Shown piece after piece: positions 21,031-32,380 of a stretch of DNA of 64,000 nt; positions within the stretch are counted from its first letter, which is position 1, and each line of letters begins with the position of its first letter. Made by a program: the position numbers and the translations under genes. The notes under the pieces were generated by a model, which was given only the letters and a program-made list of their open reading frames with translations, ran no database searches and was not told where the DNA came from. Origin of the DNA: Rhinopomastus cyanomelas (taxonomy: Eukaryota > Chordata > Aves > Bucerotiformes > Rhinopomastidae); the NCBI GenBank assembly GCA_013400115.1, contig VXBP01009446.1, forward strand, positions 558,001 through 622,000, in the 5' to 3' direction.

Positions 21031-21194
21031 TAGGCTGCCCAGGGGGGTTGTGGAGTCTCCTTCTCTGGAGACATTTAAAACCCATCTGGACACGTTCCTG
21101 TTTGACTTGGTCTAGATGATGCTGCTGTGGCAGGGGGATAGGACTGGATGATCTTTGGAGGTCCCTTCCCATCCCTAATGTCCTGTGATTCTGT
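21031..21194 (+). mobile_element. CR1 LINE 3' end (young)
   Basis: Starts TAGGCTGCCCAGGGGG exactly at the 5' edge of the preceding minus-strand copy, forming a head-to-head pair. Complete 3' end. Confidence 0.92.
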
Positions 21195-21663
21195 GTCTTT
21201 GGGTGTTTTCTCCTGTCTTTCCCAGATGGTGCTTCTCCTGGTGAGAGTTTGAGGTCTGTGCAGGTGAAGGATGGGTGGGGGAAGCGCTGCAGATGCTGCC
21301 TCTGCCGCAGCCTCTCCGTGTGCCCCAGGTCCAGCTGCTCAGGAGCAGATCTCTGTGGGGAGCTGCTGGGTGCTTGGTAGCACCAGGCTACCATGCTGGG
21401 ACCTCCTCCTTAATTCATTTTGACTAGTGGTCCTTCGCACGCTGCCCGGAGGTTGGGTACCGCTGGCTGATGCTGCACAGAGAGGACAACATGGGTTTTG
21501 CTGTGGCATATTCTTAGTTTGAGGAGATCTTCTGCTAACTTCCATTAGTGTCTGGGGGATTGGTTTGGTTTTCATCATCACAGACACTTGGTCCTTGCTT
21601 TTCCCTTCTCATTGGTGCCATGCCTGTGCCCATCTGCTCACCCCCATTGCTTTGGCTTTTGCA
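21195..21663. other. Single-copy DNA
   Basis: No feature recognised. Confidence 0.4.
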
Positions 21664-21730
21664 GCACTGGAAGGGGTTGCCCAAGGGGGGTTGTGGAGTC
21701 TCCTTCTCTGGACATGTTTAAAACCTTTGC
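21664..21730 (+). mobile_element. CR1 LINE tail scrap (young)
   Basis: GCACTGGAAGGGGTTGCC to GACATGTTTAAAACC, with no 3' end. Confidence 0.85.
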
Positions 21731-21794
21731 TAAAGTGTCTCCCCTGCCTTCACTGGGACTCTGGGTGACTTCAGGAGGAGGACTCTTGCCTGTT

Positions 21795-21895
21795 TAGACA
21801 TCAGGTTTAGGAGTGACCTTGTAGAGTAGGGTTGATGGTTGGACTCGATGATCCCAGGGGTCTTTTCCAACCTGAATGATTCTGTGATTCTGTGA
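21795..21895 (+). mobile_element. CR1 LINE 3' end (old)
   Basis: CTTGTAGAGTAGGGTTGATG to CCTGAATGATTCTGTGATTC. Confidence 0.88.
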
Positions 21896-21979
21896 GTTGG
21901 GGACCTAGTGCCATCAGTTGTGGTCACGAACCAGGGCTGCAGTGGCGTGGGATGGAGCTGTGCTCCTCAGCCTGGTTTC

Positions 21980-22042
21980 TCCCATCCCATCCCATCCCAT
22001 CCCATCCCATCCCATCCCATCCCATCCCACCCCATCCCATCC
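21980..22042 (+). repeat. (CCCAT)n microsatellite
   Basis: Twelve CCCAT units with one CCCAC variant; it should be length-polymorphic. Confidence 0.95.
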
Positions 22043-22529
22043 AGGCTGCTAGTCCCGAAAGGGGTTTTCACACACAGACCTGGTTCCGTATCGTGCGTCC
22101 CCGGTGCCGGCTGCGGGGTCGACCAAAGCGTGGCGTCTGCGAGGTGCCCGCTGCCGTCCCTTTCACTGGTTTTGCTTCCTAGTGTGGAGAATCTGCTCCC
22201 AGTGGGACTCGCTGCAGTCGTTGCACCACGTACAAAGGGGTTATTAAAACCCACTCTTGAAATAGAAAATAGGATTAGAGGAGACACGTTGGCTTCGAGG
22301 CCATCTCCAGCCGAAAGAAGCCCTCGTGGCCAGAGTGTCTCCTTTAATCTCAGTTGCTGTTCTCCAGTTGGCATTTTATTAGCTCTGCTCCGAGCCCACG
22401 TGCTGCTGGGGCGTGCCTGCCTCTCTCCTCACACCTGAGGGGCTCAGAAGGCACCGAGGATGTTTGTCTCTTATCATAGTGGCAAGACCTTTCACTTGGA
22501 GTCCAAAAAGAAGCCCTCAAACCCCACAA
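22043..22529. other. Single-copy DNA
   Basis: CpG-bearing near 22080-22150, then AT-rich. No exon recognised. Confidence 0.35.
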
Positions 22530-22565
22530 CCTGAGGTCCCTTCCCATCCCTTCTGATTCTATGAC
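22530..22565 (+). mobile_element. CR1 terminal scrap
   Basis: CTGAGGTCCCTTCCCATCCC then TTCTGATTCTATGAC; 36 bases of 3' end. Confidence 0.7.
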
Positions 22566-22684
22566 TTTAGGTTGGTTGTGCTGTGGCTCCCACCTGGTGG
22601 GATTGTTGTGCTCCTCAGTCCTAGCAAAGGTTTCTCTTCCTTCTGTGGAAACACCTGGAAATCCTAGTTATTTAATGAGAGATG

Positions 22685-22922
22685 TTGGAACAGAGGAGGT
22701 TCCACATCAATGTGAGAAGGAACTTCTTCATGCTGAGGGTCATGGAGCACTGGAAGGGGCTGCCCGAAGGGGTTGTGGGGTCTCCTCTGGAGATGTTTAA
22801 GACCCACCTGGACGTGTTCCTGAGCGACTAGATCTAGGGGATCCTGCTGTGGCAGGGGGATTGGACTGGCTCATCTTTTGAGGTCCCTTCCCATCCCTGA
22901 TGTCCTGTGGTTCTGTGATTCC
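22685..22922 (+). mobile_element. CR1 LINE 3' fragment (young)
   Basis: From the EQRRFHINVRRNFF segment through a complete 3' end; an in-frame AGATCTAGG replaces the usual GGTCTAGG. Confidence 0.93.
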
Positions 22923-24504
22923 TGAGCACCTCCATTCTTAGTTCCGTAGATGGGAAGGGCTGTAACTGCAGCAGGAAAATTCAGTTGGGGGGTGCAGAAA
23001 AAACTCTGCTGGAGAGGACTTGCGTCCAGTTGGCAGGTTGGAGGAGGGAGATTGGTGCCTGGAACAGTAAGCAGGGGAATGTTTGTAGAGGGTGAACCTG
23101 CAGCATCTCCAGCAGGTTACTCACTGCTAGGAGTAACAACTGTCTGAAGAACTTGCCAGTGACTGGCTTCATAAATCCTAAAACCCTCTGTGAGGGAGCT
23201 GAGGCCAAGGAACAGGCTGCCCAGGGAGGCTGTGGCTGCTCCATCCCTGGAAGTGCTCAAGGGGGGTGGCTGGGGAGAGCGGACTGATGCTGCTCTGGGG
23301 CAGGTTAGTCTCTAGGAAGTGGGAAGTTGTCTGGCTGAAGGTCTGAGGTGGGTGGGCAAGTCCTGCTCTGAGAACCAGCTGGAAGAGGGTTTGTAGGAAG
23401 ATGTGGGAGAAGGAAGGAAGGAAAACCCACGAGCAGCAGGGCTGGGCTGTCGGCTCGGATGGACGTCGGGGGGCTAACAGTGGCCGCTAACGAGGCTGGA
23501 GATGGAGAAGGGGAAGACAGGCGATTTCTGCGTCAGCGTTTTCCACCCCCTAGACCCAGTTAATATCTAGACCAGGTCAGCTTCGTTCAGGCAGCGGGCG
23601 ACGAGTGGCTGGTGGTTTGGTGCTGCAGTGAGGCTGGTAGCCCCAAGATAAGCCCAGAGTTAGATGCTTTGAGCTTCCTGGAGCCAGCCTGGAGTAGGTG
23701 GAGTCTCCTCGTGGTCTTTCTGCCTGGGGCTGTCTGTGGTTTGAGGCAGGTGAGCTCGTTGCCTGCAGGTGATTGCTCGGGTTGTGATTTTCATTGCGAT
23801 CACCTGCTGGAGTGGGGGATAGAAAAGAGAGAGGAGCCACCACAACTGCTGGGACCTCTGAAGGAGCAGGACCTGAGCAGCTGAAGGGCTGTGGTTGGAC
23901 CTTCAGAAGGTAAGTGTTTGGCTGTTTTTAGGTGGGGGAGGCACTTGCTGAGCAGGGAACTGATTGTGGGGTTTTTTCCTGAAACTTGGAGGCCAGGTTT
24001 TGAAGGATGAAAAATAGAGAGGAGTCTAAGGCTTCTGAATCTGCTTTTATCTCCTGTAGCACTGAGTATAGGGCCAGGTAAAGGCTGCAGCTGACCCTGC
24101 ATGGTTCTGAGCATGTGTGGTTCTGATGGGCTTCCCTGGATCTCCCCATGGTGGTTGTCTTTGTTCTTATTGAAATGAGCAGGACGTGGTCACTAAGTCT
24201 GTTTGTTAGGTTGAAGTAGAGCTCCTCACTTTCTGAGATGCTTGAGGCTGTTTTCAAAACAACCCTTGGGTTCATCAGTCCAGCATGTGGGTACCTGGAG
24301 AAGTAGGAAATGCAGGTTTTGGGGAGCTCTGCCTTCCTGCTCTCTGCTTGCCATCTAGAAGGAGTTACTGGTGCTTTGGAAGGGTCTGGTCTTCAGTTTA
24401 GTGACCTAATTGGGAGCAGCTGGGATAGCTGGACTTGCAGCAGGGATTATGATTTCAAAGGAAAACCCACCCCACCACAAAACACCTGGGGATTTACATC
24501 TGGG
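22923..24504. other. Single-copy DNA with one weak CR1 relic
   Basis: 23206-23270 (GGAACAGGCTGCCCAGGG, CCATCCCTGGAAGTGCTC) is an old CR1 tail on the + strand. A consensus donor CAGAAG|GTAAGTG sits at 23909, but no convincing exon precedes it. Otherwise nothing recognised. Confidence 0.4.
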
Positions 24505-24571
24505 ACGGTCCTGCTCTGGCAGGGGGATTGGAACTGGATGACCTTCCAGGGTCGCTTCCAATCCCTAATGT
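24505..24571 (+). mobile_element. CR1 LINE extreme 3' end (young)
   Basis: GGTCCTGCTCTGGCAGG to CCAATCCCTAATGTTC. Confidence 0.85.
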
Positions 24572-24760
24572 TCATAGAACCAGAGTCACTTAGGGTTAGT
24601 GATTCTGTGTGAAAGGACCTTTAAGAGCATTGAGGCCAGCCATGAACCCAGCTGTCCCAAGGCCACTGCTAAACCCTGTCCCTGAGCTCCTGATCTCCCC
24701 AACTGTGAAACACGGCCAGGGATGGTGATTCAACCCCCTCCCTGGGGAGCCTGTTCCTAA
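24572..24760 (-). mobile_element. CR1 LINE 3' fragment (very old)
   Basis: Complement of an old end (CATAGAACCAGAGTCAC) and of the phrase CAGGGATGGTGATTCAACC; strongly decayed. Confidence 0.6.
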
Positions 24761-25913
24761 AGACATTCGTGAGCCACCACTGTGAAGCAGGACAGGGCTC
24801 TGTGGTTTGTCTGGCGCACGTGAGGCGGTTGAGGGCTGCTGGCTGGTGCCGAGGCCACTGCAAGGCTTCAGAAATGCTTAAAAATGCCTTTTCTGAATAG
24901 TCAGAGGCAGCAGCAGCCGAAGCAGCCCGGTGCCAGGAAGCAGCTGGGGTGGATGGTGGAGTCTCCTGCCGGCATCACCGCTCTGCCAGCGGCTAATCCC
25001 AGCGGCCAGGCTGTGCTGCTCGCTCGGCGACTCCTCGGGCGCAGCCTAAGGAACACAAAGCCCGTATGGCTGCAGACCTCCTGCTAGATGGTTCACAGCT
25101 CTGCCAGGGACCGTGCGGAGCCCAGTGGCGTGAGCCTTGGCTTTGGAGGTAAACAGGCACCGCTGCCTGTGGCCACCGGCTTTGTCTTCCGTTCCGGTTC
25201 TCCTCGGGAGCCTGTCGAGGTTTGGGGACCCGCACTGTGGCTCCCGGGGAGCACGTGTGCCAAGCCCGAGAGCCCCAGCCCTGCTGCTGGTGCCAGGCTT
25301 GATGCTTTCGTGCCCAGGAGCTGGGTGGCTCAGCGAAGCGAGTTGACTCGGCGCACCAGCAGCTGGGTCGGCTCAAAACAAACACGGTCCCAGGTTGGGC
25401 TGAGCTGGCCGGCGATGAAACGCCTCGGTTTGTTTTTCCTCCTGGGGTCCTGGGCACGTTCTCCCCACACGAGGTTCCAGAGGTGGGTGGTGAAGGAGCT
25501 CCAGGGGAACCGCCAAGAAGGGTTTTGATGTCAAGGTGTCCGGCCGGGGAAGGCTGACGTGGAGGATGCTGTGAAGGGGTTTGGTGGGTGCTTCATCTCT
25601 GTCCAGGACTCCTTCATGTTTCCATCGTGTAACCGTGGGGCAGGGTTCGAGGAGCTTGTGGGAATGAATCTGTTCCAAAAATGCGGCGGGAGGCAGGGCT
25701 CTGCTGCCTGGAGCAGTGGATCTGCCTGGTGTTGAGGCTCTCATGAAACCTGTAGAACCTTGGTTCTCAGAGGAAGCATTAGGAAAGGAGGAGAAAAGAA
25801 ACCCCACAGCATAGTGGGGGGCACTGCTGCTCCATCACTTCTGTCCCCCCCATGGCTTCTTACAGTGGCTTCCTCGCCCATGGGCACAGCTCTGCTCATT
25901 GTCAGGAGAGATG
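24761..25913. other. Single-copy GC-rich DNA
   Basis: About 24880-25460 has scattered CpG and several overlapping open frames in opposite directions. None resembles a known protein or has supported splice sites. Confidence 0.4.
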
Positions 25914-26067
25914 CTATGGAGTCTCCTTCTCTGGAGACATTTAAAGCCCTCCTGGCCATGTTCCTGTGTGACTTGGTCTAGGTGGTCCTGCTGTGGCAGG
26001 AGGGTTGGACTGGATGATCTTTGGAGGTCCCTTCCAATCGCTGTTGATTCTATGATGACTCTATGAT
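25914..26067 (+). mobile_element. CR1 LINE 3' end (young)
   Basis: CTATGGAGTCTCCTTCTC to GTTGATTCTATGATGAC. Confidence 0.9.
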
Positions 26068-26747
26068 CTTCAACTGCCAGTGGAGGTGGCATCTCCCAGT
26101 GCTTGGCCGCTTCACCACGTGGCCACTCCAGATAGGCTTTAGATCAAAACTCCTGCCAAAGCCTGAGAGATGCAGGTGTCTTTCCAGGATGGAGGACGAG
26201 CATCTGGGCGCTGGGTTCTGACAGCAGCAGAAACGCAGCAGGAGCGCTTTGATTCTGTGAAAAGGGAAAAGGTTCATGAGTGTCTCAACAAATAAGAGGA
26301 GGACAAGACAAAAGGGTCGAGAGAAGACCACGGGGTTTTCATGTGTTTCTTTCTTAATGGTGTCTGGTGGTTTCTCTAAGTGCTCGGGGATGGAGGACTT
26401 GGTCTGACTGCGGAGAACTGGTAGCCCCGAGCGTAACCCTTACGGGCAGGGCTTGTTTCCTGGCATCCTGAGCTCCGTTAGCACCAGCTGTTCTCCCTGT
26501 GAGCTTACTGCACCCAGCTTTTCCAGTAATGGGCCAAAGAATGGCTGCAGATGCCATCATCAACTTGCCACTGTTGTTAATGATTTAGAGCTCTGTTGGG
26601 AAAGTAATCAGAGCTGCCTGGGAGGGTACCGGAGGAGCCATCTCCTGGTTGGAGGGGGAGAACCAGAGGGTTTTCCTGGCTCCAGGTGCTGAGTTCAGAG
26701 CCCTTTCACAGGCTGCTCAGTTTGCAGGGGTGTAGGTTGATCCAGCT
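26068..26747. other. Single-copy DNA
   Basis: No feature recognised. Confidence 0.4.
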
Positions 26748-26789
26748 GAAGGTGTCTCTGCTCACTGCCAGGTTGGACTAGATGATCTG
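26748..26789 (+). mobile_element. CR1 3' scrap (old)
   Basis: GAAGGTGTCTCTGCTCAC then GGTTGGACTAGATGATC. Confidence 0.6.
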
Positions 26790-26792
26790 ACG

Positions 26793-27016
26793 TGAGGAAC
26801 CAGTTCCTTCCTGTGAAGGTGCTGAGATGCTGGAGCAGGTTGCCCAAGGCAGCTGTGACTGCCCCATTCCTGGCAGTGTTCAGGGCAAGGTTGGCCGGGG
26901 CCCTGAGGAACCTGCTCTAGTGAAGGTGTCACTGCTTCTGCAGGGGTGTTGGAACTGGATGATCTTGACAGTCCCTTCCAACCCTGGTCATTCCAGGAGT
27001 CTGTGAGTCTGTGATC
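26793..27016 (+). mobile_element. CR1 LINE 3' fragment (old)
   Basis: GCTGGAGCAGGTTGCCC, GGCAAGGTTGGCCGGGGCC and GGAACTGGATGATCTTG mark the old tail and 3' end. Confidence 0.8.
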
Positions 27017-28084
27017 TTTAAGGGTCCTTTCCAGCCCCATGCATTCTGCAAGGTCATGGGTCTCTGCACCAGGGGCTCGTGCAATCATCCTCCTCTTCCT
27101 CACCCCACCAGGGCAGCACCGCTGAGCATGGAGCTCCTTCCCAGATCGCCATCTCCCAAAGCCAGCAGCCAAATCAGCTGGACTATCGCGTTTGCCTCCG
27201 AGGGCCTCCCGCTGATTTCGGTGCTTTTCTAAAATTGCCTTTTCCTGGTTTTGTTTAGTTTGGGGGTTTTTCATCTTTATCACTTCCCTGCTGCTGGCTG
27301 AAGGAGCCGCAACACAGGGGAAAGTGTGAGTAACTCGCTGCCTGCACGGGGGGAAAGAGTGAGGCTGCTGCTGATAAATGCATGGAGTAAACAGCCTGGA
27401 AAAATGGGGAAAACAGCTTTTTTTTTAACAAAAACTCCCAATACTTCTCTAGAATCTCTTTTCTTTAATAGCAATGTTAGTCATTTCTTCCAGCAAGTCG
27501 AGGTTAGAACAACTTCCATTGGGAGGTCTCCTGCAGAAGCAGCACTAACAACTTCATGTTTCTGCTCCTTGTTGTAGCGATGGCACAGGAGATCCCTCAA
27601 AAGAACCTCCTCATTTACCCCATGGGCTCAACAACATCGTGGGGTTTTACTCAAGCCCACCCTGCAGCACAGCTCTGTTCAGCTGGTTTCACAACCAGCC
27701 CTAAAACCACAATGTGGATGTTACTTAACAGCATCATAAATCCCCTTCAAATCACTTCCTCTGGTAGTTCTTATTGCCACGAGACAAATTTTAGCTTTAG
27801 GGGAACTCCACAGCCTCTTTCACTCTGCAGAGGAGGCTGTCAGGGTTCCAGGCATAAATTAGAACTAAACTGACCTGCTACTACCACGGAAATCTGGCAG
27901 CAGGAGCTAAGATTAGACCTGAAGCACTTTTGGGTTCCCAGCTCGGACCCTGCACAATTATGGCCTCAGAGTCAGCTGCACAAATGGGGTCTTTCTAGGC
28001 TGGGAATCCAAAACCAGAAGAGGGAAACAATCAGAACCACTTCAGAAACATCTCCTCGTCTCTGGCTCCACAAATGTTAGAGCT
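27017..28084. other. Single-copy DNA
   Basis: No repeat or exon recognised. A T-rich run occurs at 27416-27427. Confidence 0.4.
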
Positions 28085-28386
28085 GGGAGTCAGGAGGATG
28101 GAGCCAGGCTCTGCTCAGGGGCATCTATTGACAGGACGAGGGGCAGCGGGTGGGAGCTGGAACAGAGGAGGTTCCACATCAGTGTGAGGAGGACCTTCTT
28201 CATGGTGAGGTGACAGAGCCCTGGAAGGGGCTGCCTAGGGGGGTCGTGGAGTCTCCTTGCCTGGAGATGTTTAAAACCCATCTGGATGTGTTCCTGTGCA
28301 ACTTGGTCTAGGTGATCCTGCTCTAGCAGAGGGATCAGACTAGATGATATTTCAAGGTCCCTTCCAATCCCTAATGATTCTCTGAT
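28085..28386 (+). mobile_element. CR1 LINE 3' fragment, 300 bp (young)
   Basis: From the CQEDGARLCS segment to a complete 3' end. A one-base deletion in GGTGAGGTGACAG breaks the frame. Confidence 0.94.
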
Positions 28387-28440
28387 CCAGCTCTGGCAGG
28401 GGAATTGTTCTGTGTTCTCATGTTCTGTGATTTTGTGATG

Positions 28441-28715
28441 TTACAACCACCTGGAAGGAAGTTGTAGAGAGGTGAGAGTTGGTCTCTTCCAGTTCACTAT
28501 GGATAGAACAAGTGGAAACAGCCTCCAATTGTGCCCGGGGAGGGTTGGATTGGACATCAGGAAAAATGTCTTTGGGCTGCCCAGGGAGGAGGTGGAGTCA
28601 CCGTCTGAAAATGAGTTGATGTGGCCCTGGGCAACAGAGTTGAGTGGGCAGGGAGGGGTTGGGTTGACTTTGATGCTCTTGTAGGTCTGTTCCCACCTTA
28701 ATGTTTCTATGATTT
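28441..28715 (+). mobile_element. CR1 LINE 3' fragment (old)
   Basis: ACCACCTGGAAGGAAGTTG, GGGCTGCCCAGGGAGGAGG and CACCTTAATGTTTCTATG; an older family with a different 3' end. Confidence 0.75.
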
Positions 28716-29315
28716 AAGCTCTGGCCTCCCAGCTGTGATGCTGGAGCCATTGGTGGCTCCACGAGCGCTTGTTGTGTGTCTAGAGGCGGCGCCGAACATC
28801 ATTCGTGTCAGAAGCCCATCAGACCCCGAAGCGGGGCAATGGCCCTGCGATGAGGTTTGGGGCAAGTTATGAGACGAGGTCATGAGCCTGGCAGAAATTC
28901 CATTTTGCCCACCATTTGTTCTGCTGTTCGGGGCTGCACAGAGCTACTGGTCTGTAAAATGAGGTCGCAGCCGGGCAGGGAAGTTGGGGGCTGCTGCCGG
29001 AGAGCTGGGGTTGGGATTAATTGTTTCTGTACCTCGGGGGGTTGGACTGGCTCTTAAACGAGGCGGCCGGGCTCAAACAACACTCCCAACTCGTTGGGAA
29101 GCACGCGGTGCGGCGGCCAGCTCCTGAACCCTGCTCTCCCTGGGTGCCCAACCGGGTGCCAGCTGCAGATTGGCTGCTGCAGTCACCCAGCTGTGGCATC
29201 GTGTCACTTCGGGGCTTCCAAGGAAAATGGTCTTTCAAGAGCCAAGTGCTCCTCAAACACCCAACCCAGGTGGCTGCTTGAAGAGAAATCTACAGCAAGA
29301 TTGCTGTGGGATTGA
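28716..29315. other. Single-copy GC-rich DNA
   Basis: CpG-bearing, with open frames on both strands in 29017-29281 that mirror each other. No protein recognised. Confidence 0.4.
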
Positions 29316-29594
29316 TTTGGGGGATCTGGTTTAGGGGTGAACCTGTAGAGTAGGGTGGATGGAAAAGGCTGCCCAGGGTGGGTGTGGTGTCTCCTTCACT
29401 GGAGATGTTTAAGACTCTCCTGGATGTGTTCCTGTGTGACTTGGTCTAGGTGGTCCTGCTTTGGCAGAGGGATTGGACTAGACAATCTTTGGAGGACTAG
29501 ATGACCGCAAGGGTCTTTGCCCACACAAACCCTGTGGGGAGGATTGGACGGGATGATCTTTTGAGGTCCTTTCCAATCCCTGATGATTCTATGA
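29316..29594 (+). mobile_element. CR1 mosaic: old 3' piece, young tail, partly repeated 3' end
   Basis: Starts with the old phrase GGGGGATCTGGTTTAGGGG, switches to GGCTGCCCAGGGTGGGTG of a young tail, reaches a first GATTGGACTAGACAATC, then after about 50 unrelated bases a second GATTGGACGGGATGATC with the true end. Confidence 0.85.
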
Positions 29595-29709
29595 AATCCC
29601 AGATAAAGCAGCAGAGCCAGGTGCTGCTGAGCTTTCCAAGGGGGATGCTTCTCTACAGGGTGTCCTTTGCTGATCGCTCCCTCACCACGTGTTGCCTCTT
29701 GTTTTCTGT

Positions 29710-29804
29710 AGAATCACAGAACCATTCAGGTTGGAAAAGATCTTTTGAGATCATCAAGTCCAACCAATAACCCTGCTGGACCAAGTTCACCACTAGACCA
29801 GATC
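29710..29804 (-). mobile_element. CR1 LINE 3' end (old)
   Basis: AGAATCACAGAACCATTCAGG to TTCACCACTAGACCAGATC. Confidence 0.85.
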
Positions 29805-30000
29805 ACCTTCTTCCCAATGAGGGTGACAGAGCCCTGGAACAGGCTGCCCAGGGGGCTTGTGGAGTCTCCTTCTCTGGAGACATTTCAAACCCACCTGGAT
29901 GTGTTCCTGTGAGACTTGATCTAGAGGATCCTGCTGTGGCAGGGGGACTGGACCAGATGACCTCTCAAGGTCCCTTCCAGTCCCTAATGTTCTGTGATTT
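29805..30000 (+). mobile_element. CR1 LINE 3' fragment (young)
   Basis: Abuts the preceding minus copy; it runs from ACCTTCTTCCCAATGAGG to CTAATGTTCTGTGATTT. Confidence 0.93.
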
Positions 30001-30673
30001 AAGCAGCACACTCTACCAGCAGCCACTTGGATCTCTCTGCCATCCCCCCTGCCCTTCCAGTTTGGTGTGGCCGAGGCTTGTTTTCAAGGTGGATATGCAC
30101 ACGCGGGCCGTGATCATGAGGATGAGTCACTTAGATGTTGTTTTGAGTCATCAAGTGCTGACTCTGGGTGTTTGTTTGAGGATTTTATTTTTCACTTGTC
30201 GCTTCCTTCTGAAAAAGTCCCCAGATGTTATTTAAAGGGCTTCTGCTTGGGCTCAAGTTCCCAGTTAATGTGAGTGGGCACAGCCCTCGGTCGCCGTTGG
30301 TGCCCAAGGGATGCTGGCTGCTCATGCTCCTGCTGCTTGGTGGAGACAGTCACCTCATCATGGGTTGGCTTGTGACTCTGCTGCTGCCCACTCTGAGTTC
30401 CAAGGAGGGGAAGGGGCAAGCAGGGAAGGCAGGTGAGTTTTGGGATGTGACCTGTGTTTTGGGCAGCTGTGTCAGCTGCTGGTAAGGAGGTCCCTGTACC
30501 CACAGGCTGTCAAACCCAGCACCGAGGAGCAGAGATGCCTCTGTCCCTGAAGCTGCCCTCCCCAGGCAGTCTGTGCTGGTGTTGTAGACAGAGAAGAGGA
30601 GGCTCCAGGAGACCCCAGTATGACCTTTTGGTGCTTAGGTGGTTGATCAGAAGGGTGACATTAAACTCTGCAG
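30001..30673. other. Single-copy DNA
   Basis: No feature recognised. Confidence 0.4.
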
Positions 30674-30890
30674 CAGTGACAGGCCAAGGGGTGATGGTTT
30701 AAACTACAAGAGGGAGATTCAGACCAGGTAGAAAGAAGACAGTCTTCACACTGACAGTGGGGACACCCTGGTCCAGGTTGCCAGAGAGCTGGTAGAGGCT
30801 CCATCCCAGGTCAGGTTGGCTCTCTGGCAGGGGATTGGGCTAGATGATCTTCTGAGGTCCCTTCCGATCCCTAATGTTCTGTGACTCTGA
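30674..30890 (+). mobile_element. CR1 LINE 3' fragment, old tail with young-type end
   Basis: ACAGGCCAAGGGGTGATGG (old RTRG-like segment) to GATCCCTAATGTTCTGTGA. Confidence 0.8.
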
Positions 30891-30908
30891 GCAACCTGCT
30901 TTGGTTGG

Positions 30909-30984
30909 AGATGTCCCTGCTCACTGCGGGGTGATTGGGCCGGATGAGCTTTGACGATCTCTTCCAACCCAAACCACTCCATGA
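30909..30984 (+). mobile_element. CR1 3' end (old)
   Basis: GATGTCCCTGCTCACTGC to CCAACCCAAACCACTCC. Confidence 0.75.
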
Positions 30985-31216
30985 TAAATAGAAAGGACTC
31001 ACAAGGGCTGTGGGGTTGGCTGATGCTTCGTGCAGAGCCAGGCTGGGCGCCAGAAGGTGTGAGGGGCTGTCCTTGCCAGAGACAAGACCCTTCCGTGGCT
31101 GCCACAGCTGGCTGTGGTGGTGCTGGCTTAACCCACCAGCCTCCATCCAGCCTCCAAGATGTGAGAGCTTGTGTGGAGGCTGCCTCTGCTCGGTGGGGTC
31201 TCTCTGAAGCTTCCTT
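30985..31216. other. Short spacer
   Basis: Single-copy DNA with no feature. Confidence 0.35.
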
Positions 31217-31352
31217 ATAGAATCATTAGGGATTGGAAGGGACCTCCAAAGATCATCTAGTCCAGTCCCCCTGCCACAGCAGGATCACCTAGACCAAGCC
31301 CCACAGGAACAGATCCAGGCGGGTCTTAAATATCTCTAGTGAAGAAGACTCC
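31217..31352 (-). mobile_element. CR1 LINE 3' end (young)
   Basis: TAGAATCATTAGGGATTGG to GTGAAGAAGACTCC. Confidence 0.93.
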
Positions 31353-31496
31353 TTATGGCTCTCTCCTCCTCTCCCTCTCCAACCTCTTCATCCTCTGCTA
31401 CTCACAAGTGGACATGAAGTTTTAGGGTGTTGAAGAAACTGCCTTGGGTTTGAAGATTCCTCAGGTGGCACCATGGGAAGACCATGAGTGCAAGTG

Positions 31497-31708
31497 TCTA
31501 TGTTCAGGATAGGACAAGAGGAAATGGGGCCAGGTTGTGCCAGGGGACGTTCAGACTGGATCTCAGGAAAAGCTTCTTCCCAGAAAGAGCAGAGGAGGTC
31601 TTGGAACAGGCTGCCCAGGGACGGGGTGGAGGCACCATCCCTGGAGGGGTTCAACAACCGGGCAGACAGGGCGTTTCAGGAGATGGGTAGCAGGGCAGAT
31701 GGTTGGAC
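31497..31708 (+). mobile_element. CR1 LINE coding-tail fragment (old)
   Basis: The frame reads DRTRGNGARLCQGTFRLDLRK and then a GTGCCRDGVEAP-like tail. This is the older RFRLDIRK-type CR1 rather than the RRFHINxRR type. Confidence 0.85.
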
Positions 31709-32380
31709 TTTACAAAGTCTGTGTTCCCAGTGACGTTTCGTAGCCCCCAGCTCGTTCCTCCCTGCTAGCCGTTAGGACGGCGTCTCAGTGTTGGCAGACG
31801 CGGCAGTGGCTCCACCGCCGGCTGCCCCAGAGCTGTGACTGTGTTTGCCTGCTCCCTAGCAACTCTGCCTGCTTGGTTCAATTACAAAGGACTTGGAGGG
31901 GGGGAAAAGACCCCGCGCTCCATCTGGCTTCCTGAGCCCAGATGTGACCACCCCAAAGAGTGATCTGATTCTGCTCTGTTTAGACTTGAAAACTTCCCAC
32001 CGGTTGGCGGTGCGGGGAACGGAATGAGGAGTCCTCAGGAGCAATGAGATCCATGTGGAGCTGCACTGCTGCTCCCGCTTGGCTCTCTCGAAGGTTGTTG
32101 TTGGGGCTGGGGAAAACCCCACAGGTCTTGATTTGAGAGATAATTTCATGTGTCCCTATAGTTAGCTGCTCCTGGCAGGGGCCACGTGGGGTCTGGGGTG
32201 GCGGGAGGAGATGGCCGGCAGGACCCATGCCTGCAGACCAAGTCCTCGTGGAAAGGGACGGTGCCTGGTCCTGCTTGGCTGTGCTGTCCGTTTGGCCTGG
32301 GTTGGGTCTTCGGAGAGCGTTGCTCTTTGGTTTGGTGTTGAGGGGGGTTTGAATTAAGGACAGTCAAGGACACAAGAGTG
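31709..32380. other. Single-copy DNA
   Basis: No feature recognised. Confidence 0.4.

Noticed and set aside
21980..22042. (CCCAT)n run considered as telomeric repeat
   Set aside because: The vertebrate telomere unit is TTAGGG; the five-base CCCAT unit is a simple microsatellite.
23612..23909. Open frame followed by a consensus donor (CAGAAG|GTAAGTG) as a coding exon
   Set aside because: The frame stops before the donor and encodes nothing recognisable; no good acceptor in register.
24880..25530. GC-rich stretch with several ORFs above 140 codons considered as a gene
   Set aside because: Opposed frames mirror each other with biased Arg/Pro/Ser content; no domain, start context or splice sites.
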